Shown here: positions 42,390-51,800 of the stretch, piece after piece
How the letters are laid out: each line of letters begins with the position of its first letter
How positions within the stretch are numbered: the stretch's first letter is position 1
From: Acidobacteriota bacterium
GTDB taxonomy: Bacteria > Acidobacteriota > UBA890 > WLXD01
NCBI GenBank assembly: GCA_012103255.1
Contig: WLXD01000006.1
Coordinates: forward strand, 124,001 to 188,000
Length of the DNA: 64,000 bases
Direction of reading: 5' to 3'
Notes under the pieces: model-generated
The model's input: only the letters and a program-made list of their open reading frames with translations
The model's database searches: none
Told to the model about the DNA's origin: nothing
Made by a program: the position numbers and the translations under genes

Positions 42390-45281
42390 ATGGCCAAGAA
42401 GAAACGCAAAGGCGTATTCGCCCACGACATCGATCGGCTCAACATGTGGTTCGCGATCATTGCGATCGCGGCATTCACGAGCGTTCTGTGGATGATCTGG
42501 GATGACTACGCGCGCCCGTGGAAGGCATATCAACGCCAGTTCCAGGTCGTTCAGAACGAGGTGACGCAGCAACAACTGGCCGACGAGCAGGCACGCGTCG
42601 ACCAACAGGCGCTGTCTCAACTGCGTCAGCAGCGCGACGCCGCTGAGCAGACGCTCTCGGGCCAGTCGGAACAGATCGGCGGACTCGAAGACGAGATTGC
42701 CGCGAAGCAGACTCGGCTCGACCTCGCGGACCAGAACTTCCGTTTCTCGCGTTCGGTGTTCGACACCCGGCGTTGGGAATTCGAGGAAGCCCGCAAGCAC
42801 CATGGTGAAGAAGGTGCCGCGGCGGAACGCGAAGCGCTTGACCTCGCTGATGCCGAGGTGGAGCAGTACCGCCTCGAGTTGGAAGCGCTGACGCTCGAAC
42901 GCGACGCGCTGCAGACCCAACTCTCGGCCCTCACCGACGCCAGGGATGCCGCCACGAGCGAAATCACGGGTATGACCCGCGAGATCGATCGACTGCAAGA
43001 CCGTCTCGACGGGCTGCGCTTCGACTGGGTCTACTACCTCCGGAATGGTCCGTTCATGGACGGACTGAACCCGTCCGAACGAATCAATCAGGTCGTGCTC
43101 GACGACATCCGGATGGACCTGAACTTCACGGACGCCCCGCAAGTCGACCGCTGCCAGTCCTGCCATCTCGGCATGGCGTCCGCGGACTACGAGAACTACG
43201 ACCAACCCTTCACAAGCCACCCTCGGCTGGACCTGTTTGTGGCAGACACGTCGATCCATCCCGCGGGCGACTTCGGTTGCTCCGTTTGTCACGGCGGTAA
43301 GGGCCACGCAACGACCTTTTACTCGTCGGTTCACACTCCCGACAATGAGAGCGAAGAAGAGCGCTGGACGCACGACCTTGGATGGGGCGAGATCCATCTG
43401 TGGGAATGGCCGATGCGCACGAGCGGCGATATCGAAGCCTCATGCGTGAAGTGCCATATGGAGGATCCGTGGCTGCCTGAATCTCCTAAGCTCGAGTATG
43501 GGCTCGAGTTGGTTGAGAATCTGGGCTGCTCGGGCTGCCACCAGATCGATCGCTTCGACGATGATCGCAAGCGGGGTCCCGATCTCACGCGGATTGGCGC
43601 CAAGACAGGCGCCGATTGGGCCTACAACTGGGTTATGGACCCGAAGTCCTTCCGCCCCGAAACGTCCATGCCGCAGTTCTTCAACCTGGCGAACACGTCT
43701 GACGCCTATTGGACGGGCCGCAACCAGGTCGAAGCTGAGGCCATCGTCTCGTACCTGTTTGCGAGCAGCTCCGACGTGGAGCTCGATTCCGCCCCCAACG
43801 GCGACATCGCGCGCGGCGAGAATCTCGTTGAATCGGTCGGCTGCCTTGGCTGCCACATGGTGGGCGACTACTCCCCCGCCACCGAATACGACCCGAACAC
43901 GGCGCGCTTCTCGGGCTACCGCCATCACGGACCGGACCTCGACGGCGTGGGCTCAAAGGTCAGCGCCGATTGGCTCTACACCTGGGTTAAGGATCCGCAG
44001 CACTACTGGGCCGAGACCGTGATGCCCGACCTTCGCCTCACCGACGGCGAAGCAGCTGATATCACGGCCTACCTGATGAGCCTGACGCATGACACGTTCG
44101 CGGCCGCGACGATGCCGACCGTGGACGCTTCCCTGCGTTCAGATGTCGCGCTCGAGTATCTGCAGCAGCAGATGCCCACTCAGGCCGCCGCGGACCAGTT
44201 GGCCGCGATGGACGAAGACGCGACCAAGCTCTACCTCGGTGAGCGACTCATCGCCCGCTACGGCTGCTCCGGCTGCCACGTTGTCCCGGGCTTCGAGGAC
44301 GCCGGAAGGATCGGCACTAGTCTCTCGGAGTGGGGTAGCAAGGCCGTTGCCCGTCTCGATTTCGGCCTCCTGGATCTCCCGCACGATCGACGCACTTTCC
44401 TGGAGCAGAAACTCCGGTCTCCGCGTAGCTATGACGATGGTCGCGAGAGGAACCCGCAGGAACTTCTGCGGATGCCGGACTTCGACCTAACGGCCGAAGA
44501 AATCGACGCCATCGCGGTGGCAATCCTGGGCTTCACGGACCAGGAAATGCGACCGGCCGCCAAGCCCGCCGAGACGCCGCGCCGTCTTGCCGTGCTCGAG
44601 GGCCAGGCGATCGCTGACAAGTTCAACTGCCGTGGTTGCCACCTCCTGGAGGACAACGGCGGCGCGATTCGCACGGTCATCGCAGACGAAATGGTCGAGC
44701 GCGGTGTCGTGAACAACGCCACTGCCGGTCTGGCGTTCGGTCCGCCGAACCTGCGGTCGCAGGGCGCCCGCGTACAGCCAGCTTGGCTCTACGACTTCTT
44801 CACCGAGCCTTCGACCGTACGGCCGTGGCTCGATGTTCGGATGCCAACGTTCCCGTTCACCGACCACGAACTGAACGCGCTCACGGCCTACTTCGCCGCC
44901 CTCGACGAGGTTCCCTACCCGTTCGAGTCGTCGTTTACCACGGCGCATTCGTACCCGGCTGACCTCGTGAGCGAGGGTCGCGAACTTGCGGCGGATCAGA
45001 GCGGTTCGCTGCAGTGCTTCTCCTGCCATTTCCGCGGCACCCAGGAACCGCGCGTGCCGCCGTCACAGTGGGCGCCGGACCTGGCGCTCGCAGCCTCACG
45101 ACTCCGGCCCGAATGGATCGACGGCTGGATCAAGGATCCGCAGGGACTTCAGCCGGGCACCAGCATGCCGCAGTTCTACACCTCGCTCGAGGCTGGACGA
45201 GGCTTCTGGGGCCCGCTTAACAACGATCCCCAGGCAGAGATCGACGCTCTCGTGGCTTACATCATGAGCCTCGGGAACTGA
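42390..45281 (+). CDS. Membrane-anchored octaheme cytochrome c with coiled-coil N terminus
   Basis: A 963-residue protein. One membrane helix (about residues 23-42) is followed by a long coiled coil (about 50-220, rich in Gln/Glu/Arg) and then a large periplasmic part with eight CxxCH heme sites: CQSCH (~255), CSVCH (~297), CVKCH (~352), CSGCH (~380), CLGCH (~484), CSGCH (~625), CRGCH (~747) and CFSCH (~876). Several repeat a c-type module with a later M-P axial-ligand region (TSMPQFF, ETVMPDLR, VRMPTFP, TSMPQFY). It replaces the simple cytochrome c1/f of ordinary complexes and probably passes electrons from the Rieske protein to soluble carriers. Confidence 0.9.
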   Translation: MAKKKRKGVFAHDIDRLNMWFAIIAIAAFTSVLWMIWDDYARPWKAYQRQFQVVQNEVTQQQLADEQARVDQQALSQLRQQRDAAEQTLSGQSEQIGGLEDEIAAKQTRLDLADQNFRFSRSVFDTRRWEFEEARKHHGEEGAAAEREALDLADAEVEQYRLELEALTLERDALQTQLSALTDARDAATSEITGMTREIDRLQDRLDGLRFDWVYYLRNGPFMDGLNPSERINQVVLDDIRMDLNFTDAPQVDRCQSCHLGMASADYENYDQPFTSHPRLDLFVADTSIHPAGDFGCSVCHGGKGHATTFYSSVHTPDNESEEERWTHDLGWGEIHLWEWPMRTSGDIEASCVKCHMEDPWLPESPKLEYGLELVENLGCSGCHQIDRFDDDRKRGPDLTRIGAKTGADWAYNWVMDPKSFRPETSMPQFFNLANTSDAYWTGRNQVEAEAIVSYLFASSSDVELDSAPNGDIARGENLVESVGCLGCHMVGDYSPATEYDPNTARFSGYRHHGPDLDGVGSKVSADWLYTWVKDPQHYWAETVMPDLRLTDGEAADITAYLMSLTHDTFAAATMPTVDASLRSDVALEYLQQQMPTQAAADQLAAMDEDATKLYLGERLIARYGCSGCHVVPGFEDAGRIGTSLSEWGSKAVARLDFGLLDLPHDRRTFLEQKLRSPRSYDDGRERNPQELLRMPDFDLTAEEIDAIAVAILGFTDQEMRPAAKPAETPRRLAVLEGQAIADKFNCRGCHLLEDNGGAIRTVIADEMVERGVVNNATAGLAFGPPNLRSQGARVQPAWLYDFFTEPSTVRPWLDVRMPTFPFTDHELNALTAYFAALDEVPYPFESSFTTAHSYPADLVSEGRELAADQSGSLQCFSCHFRGTQEPRVPPSQWAPDLALAASRLRPEWIDGWIKDPQGLQPGTSMPQFYTSLEAGRGFWGPLNNDPQAEIDALVAYIMSLGN

Positions 45282-45289
45282 TCTGACTT

Positions 45290-45315
45290 AAAGCAGACAC
45301 AGAGCGCTGTTTTTT
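45290..45315 (+). terminator. Probable terminator after the octaheme cytochrome gene
   Basis: AAAGCAG (45290-45296) can pair with CTGTTTT (45307-45313) with one G-U pair, loop ACACAGAGCG, and the T run extends to 45315. A second hairpin (GCCGAGGACA with TGTCTTCGGC, 45318-45344) follows, and a -10-like CATAAT at 45349-45354 may start the cupredoxin transcript. The stem is AT-rich, so strength is uncertain. Confidence 0.42.
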
Positions 45316-45431
45316 ACGCCGAGGACAACACCAGTGTCTTCGGCAGGGCATAATGAGCCCGCTCTTATCTACCCTTCTCGCCTGCCGCAAGCCCGAGGTT
45401 GCGACGCGGGAACACCCCTCTGGAGTGAAGG

Positions 45432-46202
45432 ATGCATTTGCGTAAGATCGCAGCTCTAGCGCTGCTGGTCCCGTTTGCTGCCGCGTGCGGCGGCGGTGAA
45501 GATGCCCCCGCGGCCGCGGCGCCAGCCACCGCCGAACCTGCGGCGACCGCGCCGGACCTCAGCAACGCGGGCGGCGTCGCCGGCGCGGTGATGTTCGCGG
45601 GCGAGGCACCGGGTGCCGAAGCCATTCAGATGGCAGCGGATCCGTTCTGCCAGACAGCTCACAGTGATGCCGTGATGAGCGCCCCGGTGATGACCGATGC
45701 CGCCGGCGGACTGATGAACGTGGTCGTCCACGTTTCGAGCGGCCTCGAGAACTACTCGTTCGATGCGGCGACGGACCAGGCGATCCTGGATCAGAGCGGC
45801 TGCGTTTACGATCCGCACGTCCTCGCTATGCAGACCGGGCAGACGGTCATTATCCGCAACAGCGACGACACGCTGCATAACGTGAACGTGCAGCCCAGCA
45901 GCAACCCGGCGTTTAACCAGGGGCAGCCTCTCGCGGGCATGGAAATCGAGAAGATCTTCGACAGCGCCGAGGTCGGTATCCCGGCACGTTGCGATGTTCA
46001 CCCCTGGATGGGCGCGTTCATCTCGGTCTTCGACCACCCGTACTTCTCGGTGTCTGCCACCGACGGCGCGTTCTCGATCGCGCAGTTGCCTCCTGGCGAC
46101 TACGTCCTCGAGGCGTGGCACGAGACGCTTGGCACGATGACGCAGAGCGTCACCGTGGCTCCGAACGAGACTGCTTCGGTCAGCTTCGAGTTCGGCAGCT
46201 AG
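45432..46202 (+). CDS. Cupredoxin-like lipoprotein
   Basis: A 256-residue exported protein with signal peptide and lipobox (FAAACG, Cys near 19), an Ala/Pro-rich linker, and a plastocyanin/azurin-like domain. Type-1 copper ligands are visible as His in DTLHNVNV near residue 155 and C-D-V-H-P-W-M near 187-193 (Cys, His, Met). The C-terminal part (SATDGAFSIAQLPPGDYVLEA) is a beta domain like carboxypeptidase regulatory repeats. Its place between the cytochrome bc and oxidase-maturation genes suggests an electron carrier or copper donor. The ATG has a GGAG site (GGAGTGAAGG) just upstream. Confidence 0.8.
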   Translation: MHLRKIAALALLVPFAAACGGGEDAPAAAAPATAEPAATAPDLSNAGGVAGAVMFAGEAPGAEAIQMAADPFCQTAHSDAVMSAPVMTDAAGGLMNVVVHVSSGLENYSFDAATDQAILDQSGCVYDPHVLAMQTGQTVIIRNSDDTLHNVNVQPSSNPAFNQGQPLAGMEIEKIFDSAEVGIPARCDVHPWMGAFISVFDHPYFSVSATDGAFSIAQLPPGDYVLEAWHETLGTMTQSVTVAPNETASVSFEFGS

Positions 46203-46246
46203 TCGAATCGCGGTGGGCGAAGCCCCTCGCAATTTCGGTTCTGACG

Positions 46247-46284
46247 GTCGGCGTCCCGCACCGAGCGGGGCGCCGACTTTGTTT
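46247..46284 (+). terminator. Strong terminator after the cupredoxin gene
   Basis: GTCGGCG-T-CCCGC (46247-46259) pairs with GCGGG-G-CGCCGAC (46265-46277) around a single mismatch, loop ACCGA, followed by TTTGTTT. This is the clearest intrinsic terminator in the window. It would end the cupredoxin transcript and implies a separate or read-through promoter for cyoE. Confidence 0.75.
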
Positions 46285-46307
46285 GAGGGCAATGGACCCT
46301 CCCGGCC

Positions 46308-47165
46308 ATGACCGCCAGCGACTACATACAGCTCACCAAACCGCGGCTCAGTATGCTGGTGTGGATGACCACCCTGGCCGGCTACTTCATGGCGCCCGGC
46401 GAGTTCGCCGCGCTCCCGCTGGCCGCGACGCTACTCGGCACCATCTTCGTCGTGGGCGGCGCAAATGCGCTCAATCAGGTGTATGAGCGCGACATCGACG
46501 CCCTGATGCGCAGAACTCGTGGGCGTCCTCTTCCCTCCGGTCGACTGACCGCGGCACCCGCGGCGATCTTCGCAGTCACGCTCGCAGGTCTGGGTGTCCT
46601 CGTGCTCGGCCTCGGGGTGAATTGGCTCTCGGCCGCGCTTGGTGCGGCAGGGTTTGGGCTCTATGTGTTCGCGTATACGCCCCTGAAGCAACGGTCGACG
46701 CTGTGCACGCTCGTCGGCGCGGTTCCAGGGGCCATTCCTCCTCTCATCGGTTGGGCCGCTGCTACGGGGACACTTGAGTACACCGCCTGGCTGCTGTTCG
46801 GCATTCTGTTTCTGTGGCAGATGCCGCACTTCCTGGCCATCGCGCGCCTGTACCGCGAGGACTACCGCCGCGGCGGAATGGTGATGCTTGGCATCGAGGA
46901 TGCGGACGGACCGCGCACCTATCGACAGATGATCGTGTACTCGGCCGCGCTAGTACCCGTGTCGATGGCGTTGACCCAGACGGGTGTGGTGGGCGGCGTC
47001 TACTTCGCCGGCGCTGCCCTGCTCAGCCTGGGCTTCGTCGTGGTGTCGGCACTCGCTCTCCGCCACGACGAGCGCGCCTCGGATCGCACCGCCTTCCTGT
47101 ATTCACTCGGGTATCTGCCAGCGCTTCTCGCCTTGATGCTCTTCGACAAGACGTTGCTACAGTGA
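46308..47165 (+). CDS. cyoE: Protoheme IX farnesyltransferase (heme O synthase)
   Basis: CtaB/CyoE adds a farnesyl group to heme B for heme-copper oxidases. The 285-residue membrane protein has the UbiA-type motif NALNQVYERDIDALMRRTRG near residue 47-66 and RPLPSGRL next, then YTPLKQRSTLCTLVGAVPGA near 123-142, plus seven to nine helices. It indicates that heme O or heme A oxidase is made, though no oxidase subunit is in the window. Its TGA overlaps the next gene's GTG (GTGA). Confidence 0.95.
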   Translation: MTASDYIQLTKPRLSMLVWMTTLAGYFMAPGEFAALPLAATLLGTIFVVGGANALNQVYERDIDALMRRTRGRPLPSGRLTAAPAAIFAVTLAGLGVLVLGLGVNWLSAALGAAGFGLYVFAYTPLKQRSTLCTLVGAVPGAIPPLIGWAAATGTLEYTAWLLFGILFLWQMPHFLAIARLYREDYRRGGMVMLGIEDADGPRTYRQMIVYSAALVPVSMALTQTGVVGGVYFAGAALLSLGFVVVSALALRHDERASDRTAFLYSLGYLPALLALMLFDKTLLQ

Positions 47166-47614
47166 ACTCAGCCGACATTCCTGCCTGGGCACTGCAGCTG
47201 CCCACGTTGAACGCGACACTCAACACCATCAGCGCACTGTTTCTGCTGAGCGGGTACCGCCTGATCCGGAGTGGAAACCGCGACGGGCATCGTCGCGCCA
47301 TGCTCGCCGCCTTCACCACCTCGACGCTGTTCATCGTCAGCTACTTGACCTACCACTTCTTCGCCGGCGCAACGCCGTTCGGCCACGAGGGAACCTGGAT
47401 CCGTACGGCCTATCTGACCGTGCTCCTGACACATACCGTCCTCGCCGTCCCCGCCGCACCGATGGCGATCGCGACGCTAGTGCTTGGTTTGCGCGGGAAG
47501 TTCGAGACACACCGACGTCTCGCGCGGATCGCCTTCCCGGTGTGGCTATACGTCTCGGTTACCGGCGTGATCGTGTACGTGATGCTGTATCACGCGCCGG
47601 GCGCGGCCGGCTAA
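47162..47614 (+). CDS. DUF420 membrane protein, oxidase assembly type
   Basis: From GTG 47162 the protein has 150 residues and four membrane helices. It matches the DUF420 (YozB/CtaM-like) family: LPTLNATLNTISALFLLSGY near residue 13-32, HRRAMLAAFTTSTLFIVSYL near 43, THTVLAVPAAPMA near 94 and a terminal YHAPGAAG. CtaM of Staphylococcus and relatives is needed for aa3-oxidase maturation, and the coupling to cyoE supports such a role here. The open frame extends far into cyoE but the overlapping GTG is a natural start. Confidence 0.85.
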   Translation: MNSADIPAWALQLPTLNATLNTISALFLLSGYRLIRSGNRDGHRRAMLAAFTTSTLFIVSYLTYHFFAGATPFGHEGTWIRTAYLTVLLTHTVLAVPAAPMAIATLVLGLRGKFETHRRLARIAFPVWLYVSVTGVIVYVMLYHAPGAAG

Positions 47615-47625
47615 ACCGGGAACGG

Positions 47626-48900
47626 CTAGCCGAAGCTCGAGTCGTTCGAGTGCGCCAACGCGCCCTGTTTCACGACGAGGTCGGGCTTCAGTTCGCCGAA
47701 TCGATACGGCAGCATCCGGTAGTCGTCGACGGAATAGACCTGCAGGTCTGCCGCCATTCCCACCTGCAACGTTCCGATTTCGCCACTTCGGCCGATCGCC
47801 GCGGCGGCATTGCGGGTGGCGGCGACGAGCGCCGCTTCCGGTGACATGCGCAGCAACATGCACGCCGTGGCGATCACAACTCCCATCGACATCACAGGAC
47901 TTGTGCCCGGATTGAAGTCGGTGGCCAATGCGATCGGCACACCTGCTTTCTGGATGGCCTTGGCGGGCGCTTGATGTGCGTTCATGACATACATCGGCAC
48001 GGTCGGCAGCAGCACCGCGACGGTGCCTGACTCCGCCAGCGCGGCCGTCCCCGTCGCCGAGATGTAGTCGAGGTGATCCGCCGATACCGCCCCGAATTCC
48101 GCCGCGAGTTCGGCTCCCCCGTTTGTCCCGAGTTGATCGGCATGGAGCTTGATGCCGAGCCCGATGTCGCGCGCCACCGCGAACACCTGTCGGCATTCAG
48201 CCACGCTAAAAGCACCCTCTTCGCAAAACGCGTCCACGAAGTCGATGCGATCGGCGAGAGCACGCACCATTTCGATCACCAGGCCGACGTACTGGTCGCG
48301 GTGCCCCCGGAATTCCGGCGGCACAGCGTGCGCGCCGAGAAGCGTGGTCACAACGTCGACCGTTTCCGTGGCGGCTAGTCGGCGCGCGGCCCGGACGAGT
48401 CGTGATTCGTGCTCGAGGCTCAAGCCATATCCGCTCTTGGCCTCTACCGTTGTGGTTCCGTGGCTCAGCATGAGCCCGAGTCGGTGCCTGCCGAGGTCGA
48501 CTAGCTCTTCCTCACCCAGCTCACGAGTGGCCGCGACCGTCGACAGGATCCCGCCCCCGGCGGCCAGGATTTCCTGGTAGGAGTCGCCGGCCACGCGCTG
48601 ACCGAACTCCGCTGAGCGCCATCCGCCGAACAACAGGTGCGTGTGCGGATCGACGAATCCTGGTAGGACAACCCCGTCGCGGGCATCAACTCGGACGACA
48701 TCGGCCGCCTCGCGAACTTCCCGTAGCAACCCGCTAGCAGGGCCCGCGTAGACGATTCGCCCGTCGGCAGCGGCGATCGCCGCGTCCTCGATGAGGCCGA
48801 CGTCCTCTTGCCCCGTCCCTGCAGCCGCCTCCGTCCCCTGCCCCATCGTGAGGCACTGGCCGATCCCGCGGACGACGAGAGTCGCTTTGGACTTAGGCAA
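47626..48900 (-). CDS. hutI: Imidazolonepropionase
   Basis: Third step of histidine degradation, opening the imidazolone ring to formiminoglutamate. The 424-residue amidohydrolase has the metal motif DPHTHLLFGGWR near residue 84, EAKSGYGLSLEHE near 152 (substrate loop), TTLLGAHAVPPEFRG near 184, KLHADQLGTNGGAELA near 257, and ATDFNPGTSP near 333 with the metal Asp. It starts next to the hutU stop (overlap-free, adjacent). No hutH or hutG is in the window, so the pathway is only partly clustered. Confidence 0.94.
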   Translation of the reverse strand: MPKSKATLVVRGIGQCLTMGQGTEAAAGTGQEDVGLIEDAAIAAADGRIVYAGPASGLLREVREAADVVRVDARDGVVLPGFVDPHTHLLFGGWRSAEFGQRVAGDSYQEILAAGGGILSTVAATRELGEEELVDLGRHRLGLMLSHGTTTVEAKSGYGLSLEHESRLVRAARRLAATETVDVVTTLLGAHAVPPEFRGHRDQYVGLVIEMVRALADRIDFVDAFCEEGAFSVAECRQVFAVARDIGLGIKLHADQLGTNGGAELAAEFGAVSADHLDYISATGTAALAESGTVAVLLPTVPMYVMNAHQAPAKAIQKAGVPIALATDFNPGTSPVMSMGVVIATACMLLRMSPEAALVAATRNAAAAIGRSGEIGTLQVGMAADLQVYSVDDYRMLPYRFGELKPDLVVKQGALAHSNDSSFG

Positions 48901-50622
48901 TTAGCTCTCCGTGGCCTCGAGCGACGGAATATCCACTTCATGGCGTCGCGCCGCATCCACGGCCTGGGAGTAGCCAGCGTCTGCGTGACGTACCACGCCC
49001 AGACCAGGATCGATCGTCAGGACACGCTCCAGGCGCTCTGCCTTGGCATCGCTCCCGTCGGCCACGATCACCATTCCGGCGTGCAGCGCGCGGCCCATCC
49101 CAACGCCGCCCCCATGGTGAAACGACACCCAGGAGGCGCCACCGACCGCGTTCATCGCGAAGTTGAGTAGCGGCCAATCGGCAACGGCATCCGAACCATC
49201 GAGCATGGCTTCCGTCTCTCGATTCGGCGACGCCACCGACCCGCAATCGAGGTGGTCGCGTCCGATAGCGACCGGCGCCGAGACCTCGCCGTTCGCCACA
49301 AGCCGATTGATCTCGGCGCCGAAGCGCGCGCGTTCGCCGTAGCCCAGCCAGCAAATGCGCGACGGCAGCCCGAGCTGCGGCACCCGCTCACGCGCCAGAC
49401 GAACCCATCGGTGCAGAATGACGTCCTCGGGGAACACGCGCAGGAGAGCATCATCAAGGATGTCCAGGTCACGCTGGTCGCCCGACAGACACGCCCAGCG
49501 GAAAGGGCCCTTGCCTTCGCAGAACAGCGGACGAACATAGGCAGGGACGAATCCCGGGTACTTGTAGTGTCCGTCGGCACTGCGAACCTCCAGACCGCCG
49601 AGCTCGGCCTGACCTCTGAGATTGTTGCCGTAGTCGAAGCAGATAGCGCCGGCCGCTTGCAGGTCCAAGATTCCCTGCGTATGAGCCACCATCGAGCCGA
49701 GCGAACGACGTCGGTACTCCTCGGGATCATCCGTACGCAACGCATCGAGCTCGGCCAGGTCGCCAGTGGGCACGTAGTCGAGTTGGTTGTGAGCGGAGGT
49801 CTGATCCGTCACGACGTCAGGAATCGCGCCGCGACGCGCCAACTCCGGATAGATCTCGGCGGCGTTGCCCACCAGACCGACGGACAGTCCCGTGCCGGCG
49901 CTCTTGGCTTCCTCGATCCACCTCAATGCCTCATCGAGATCAGCTGTTTCGCGATCGCAGTAGCCCTCCTCGACCTTGCGTGACACGCGATCGGGCCGGA
50001 CCTCTACGACGAGCACCGCTGCTTCGTTCATCGTGGCCGCGAGCGGTTGCGCGCCGCTCATGCCGCCCAGCCCAGCCGTCAGCACAAACTTGCCGCTGAG
50101 GCTATCGGCACCGAACTCCTGGCGAGCACATGCGGCGAACGTCTCGTACGTTCCCTGAAGAATCCCCTGCGTGCCGATGTATATCCATGAGCCGGCCGTC
50201 ATCTGGCCGTACATCGTCAGGCCCGCGAGATCGAGAGCCTCGAAGTTCTCTTCGGTAGCCCAGTCAGGGACGAGGTTTGAGTTTGCGATGATCACGCGCG
50301 GCGCATCCGGATGAGTCCGGGCGACGTATACGGGCTTCCCTGACTGCACGCACAACGTCTCATCTGGCCCAAGGCGCCGCAGCACGTCGACGATCTGACG
50401 ATAGGCCTTCCAGTTGCGCGCGGCGCGGCCCGACCCGCCGTAGACGACGAGCTGAGGCCAATCGACGGCGACCTGCGGGTCGAGGTTGTTCATGAGCATC
50501 CGAAGCGCACCTTCGACGTCCCACGACGAACAGGTCTTCTCGGTCCCTCGCGGCGCTCTTATCGGGCCGTCCGGCCGCAATTCGGGATACATCGGACGTG
50601 TGGCGTTGGATTGCTCGCTCAT
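48901..50622 (-). CDS. hutU: Urocanate hydratase
   Basis: Second step of histidine degradation; an NAD-dependent hydratase. ATG 50622 gives 573 residues, close to the usual 555-560; the frame stays open upstream into the exported unknown gene, but the N terminus there is not urocanase-like. Motifs: [12 protein letters not shown] near residue 60, [18 protein letters not shown] near 128-145, [17 protein letters not shown] near 180 (NAD loop), GNAAEIYP near 244, and [12 protein letters not shown] near 430 with the catalytic-site Cys. It is followed immediately by hutI. Confidence 0.95.
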   Translation of the reverse strand: MSEQSNATRPMYPELRPDGPIRAPRGTEKTCSSWDVEGALRMLMNNLDPQVAVDWPQLVVYGGSGRAARNWKAYRQIVDVLRRLGPDETLCVQSGKPVYVARTHPDAPRVIIANSNLVPDWATEENFEALDLAGLTMYGQMTAGSWIYIGTQGILQGTYETFAACARQEFGADSLSGKFVLTAGLGGMSGAQPLAATMNEAAVLVVEVRPDRVSRKVEEGYCDRETADLDEALRWIEEAKSAGTGLSVGLVGNAAEIYPELARRGAIPDVVTDQTSAHNQLDYVPTGDLAELDALRTDDPEEYRRRSLGSMVAHTQGILDLQAAGAICFDYGNNLRGQAELGGLEVRSADGHYKYPGFVPAYVRPLFCEGKGPFRWACLSGDQRDLDILDDALLRVFPEDVILHRWVRLARERVPQLGLPSRICWLGYGERARFGAEINRLVANGEVSAPVAIGRDHLDCGSVASPNRETEAMLDGSDAVADWPLLNFAMNAVGGASWVSFHHGGGVGMGRALHAGMVIVADGSDAKAERLERVLTIDPGLGVVRHADAGYSQAVDAARRHEVDIPSLEATES

Positions 50623-50653
50623 GCTGCTTCCCGCTGGGGACCAGGCCCCGGTT

Positions 50654-51793
50654 CTACTGCGGGTTCGGCGTACTGCGGAGCCGCCATACCCGGATGTCGG
50701 AAACGAACGCCTCGCCGAGCTGCGTGGTTCGCAAAGGCTCGAAATAGGCTTCCCAGGCCTCATCCCACCGATTGAGTAGTCCGTCGCCGCCACCGCCCGG
50801 ACCCCGGTCCTCAAAGACGATGCCGACGTGGTCGTCAATCGTAACGATGTCGCCGGGCCTGACGGTATCCCAGTCCACAGCTCTGAGTGGGTCACTCGTC
50901 CAGTAGTACGCACCGTCGTTCGCGAGGAACATGTCACCCACAACGACGTCCGCCACTTGATCGAGTTCTTCCCAGCCAACCAGAGCTCCGTCGTACGCGC
51001 CGGCCGCGGTCTGTGCGCGTAGCCAGAAGTCGAGCACAGTGCCACCCAGGAACGCATCCGCAGGATGGTCCGTCTCAGCGGTGAACGGCACGTAGGCGAG
51101 CCCGGCGTAGGCGGTGAGCTGTCCGAGCGGATCGTCTCCAGCTCGCATTGTGACGCGGGGCGGCCGGAGCATCGGGTCTGACTCGTGCACCTGGGCCGCC
51201 GACGGCGACTGCGCCTGTTGCAGGATGCGGTCGCGCCAGTCCCGCACCACGGCGCGCGCGGCGAAACGCATGGTCCCCGACGAGAGATCCGGGAAGATGT
51301 CTCCGGCCGGAGTTACGTCCGCGGCATGAGTCGGAGCGAACCCCCAGGCCACCTGGAAACTGTCTGCGAAGAGGATCTGAGCCGCGTCGAAGTCTGGCTC
51401 GAATTCCGGGTTGGCGAAACCATGGAGCGGCTCTACCTTCAGCCAAAGAAACTCGATCGGGTACCACCAATCGCGCCATTCCTCTACGGACTCGGGAGAT
51501 CCGTCGGGATCAATCAGGACGCTATCGATCGTGCCGTAAAAGCGGTTCTCCCCACTGAAGGCGGGTCGAGCCTCGATGATGGCCATCAGTGTTACTGGAG
51601 TACCTTCCAGAACACTCTGGGGATTCGTCGAGGCCACGGGATCGCCCAGTGACGCCGACACGACCCAGACTCTTTCGATGCTTGGCGTCAGGAACTGCCG
51701 CGCTCGAGGCACGCCCAGTACAAAGGTGATGACGGCAGCCACGACGGTTGACCCGATGAGCAGTAGCCGCAGTCGTTCAGTGCGTTCAGCCAA
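50654..51793 (-). CDS. Membrane-anchored protein with CHAP/NlpC-like tail, unknown function
   Basis: About 379 residues from TTG 51793, the likeliest start since the frame otherwise overlaps the upstream protease gene. An N-terminal membrane helix (about residues 8-28) is followed by a long extracytoplasmic part. The C-terminal section has the order [18 protein letters not shown] (about 325-342) preceded by [10 protein letters not shown], which recalls NlpC/P60 or CHAP cysteine peptidases, but no cysteine remains in the mature protein, so a catalytic site is doubtful. No other family is recognised. It lies between the protease and hutU on one strand. Confidence 0.65.
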   Translation of the reverse strand: MAERTERLRLLLIGSTVVAAVITFVLGVPRARQFLTPSIERVWVVSASLGDPVASTNPQSVLEGTPVTLMAIIEARPAFSGENRFYGTIDSVLIDPDGSPESVEEWRDWWYPIEFLWLKVEPLHGFANPEFEPDFDAAQILFADSFQVAWGFAPTHAADVTPAGDIFPDLSSGTMRFAARAVVRDWRDRILQQAQSPSAAQVHESDPMLRPPRVTMRAGDDPLGQLTAYAGLAYVPFTAETDHPADAFLGGTVLDFWLRAQTAAGAYDGALVGWEELDQVADVVVGDMFLANDGAYYWTSDPLRAVDWDTVRPGDIVTIDDHVGIVFEDRGPGGGGDGLLNRWDEAWEAYFEPLRTTQLGEAFVSDIRVWRLRSTPNPQ

Positions 51794-51800
51794 TGGCCCG

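Noticed and set aside
42264-43397. Long minus-strand open frame of 377 codons
   Set aside because: It is antisense to petD and the octaheme cytochrome; no family resemblance and composition typical of a shadow frame.
48901-51057. 718-codon frame for urocanate hydratase
   Set aside because: The 145 extra codons overlap the neighbouring unknown gene and do not resemble urocanase; ATG 50622 fits family length.
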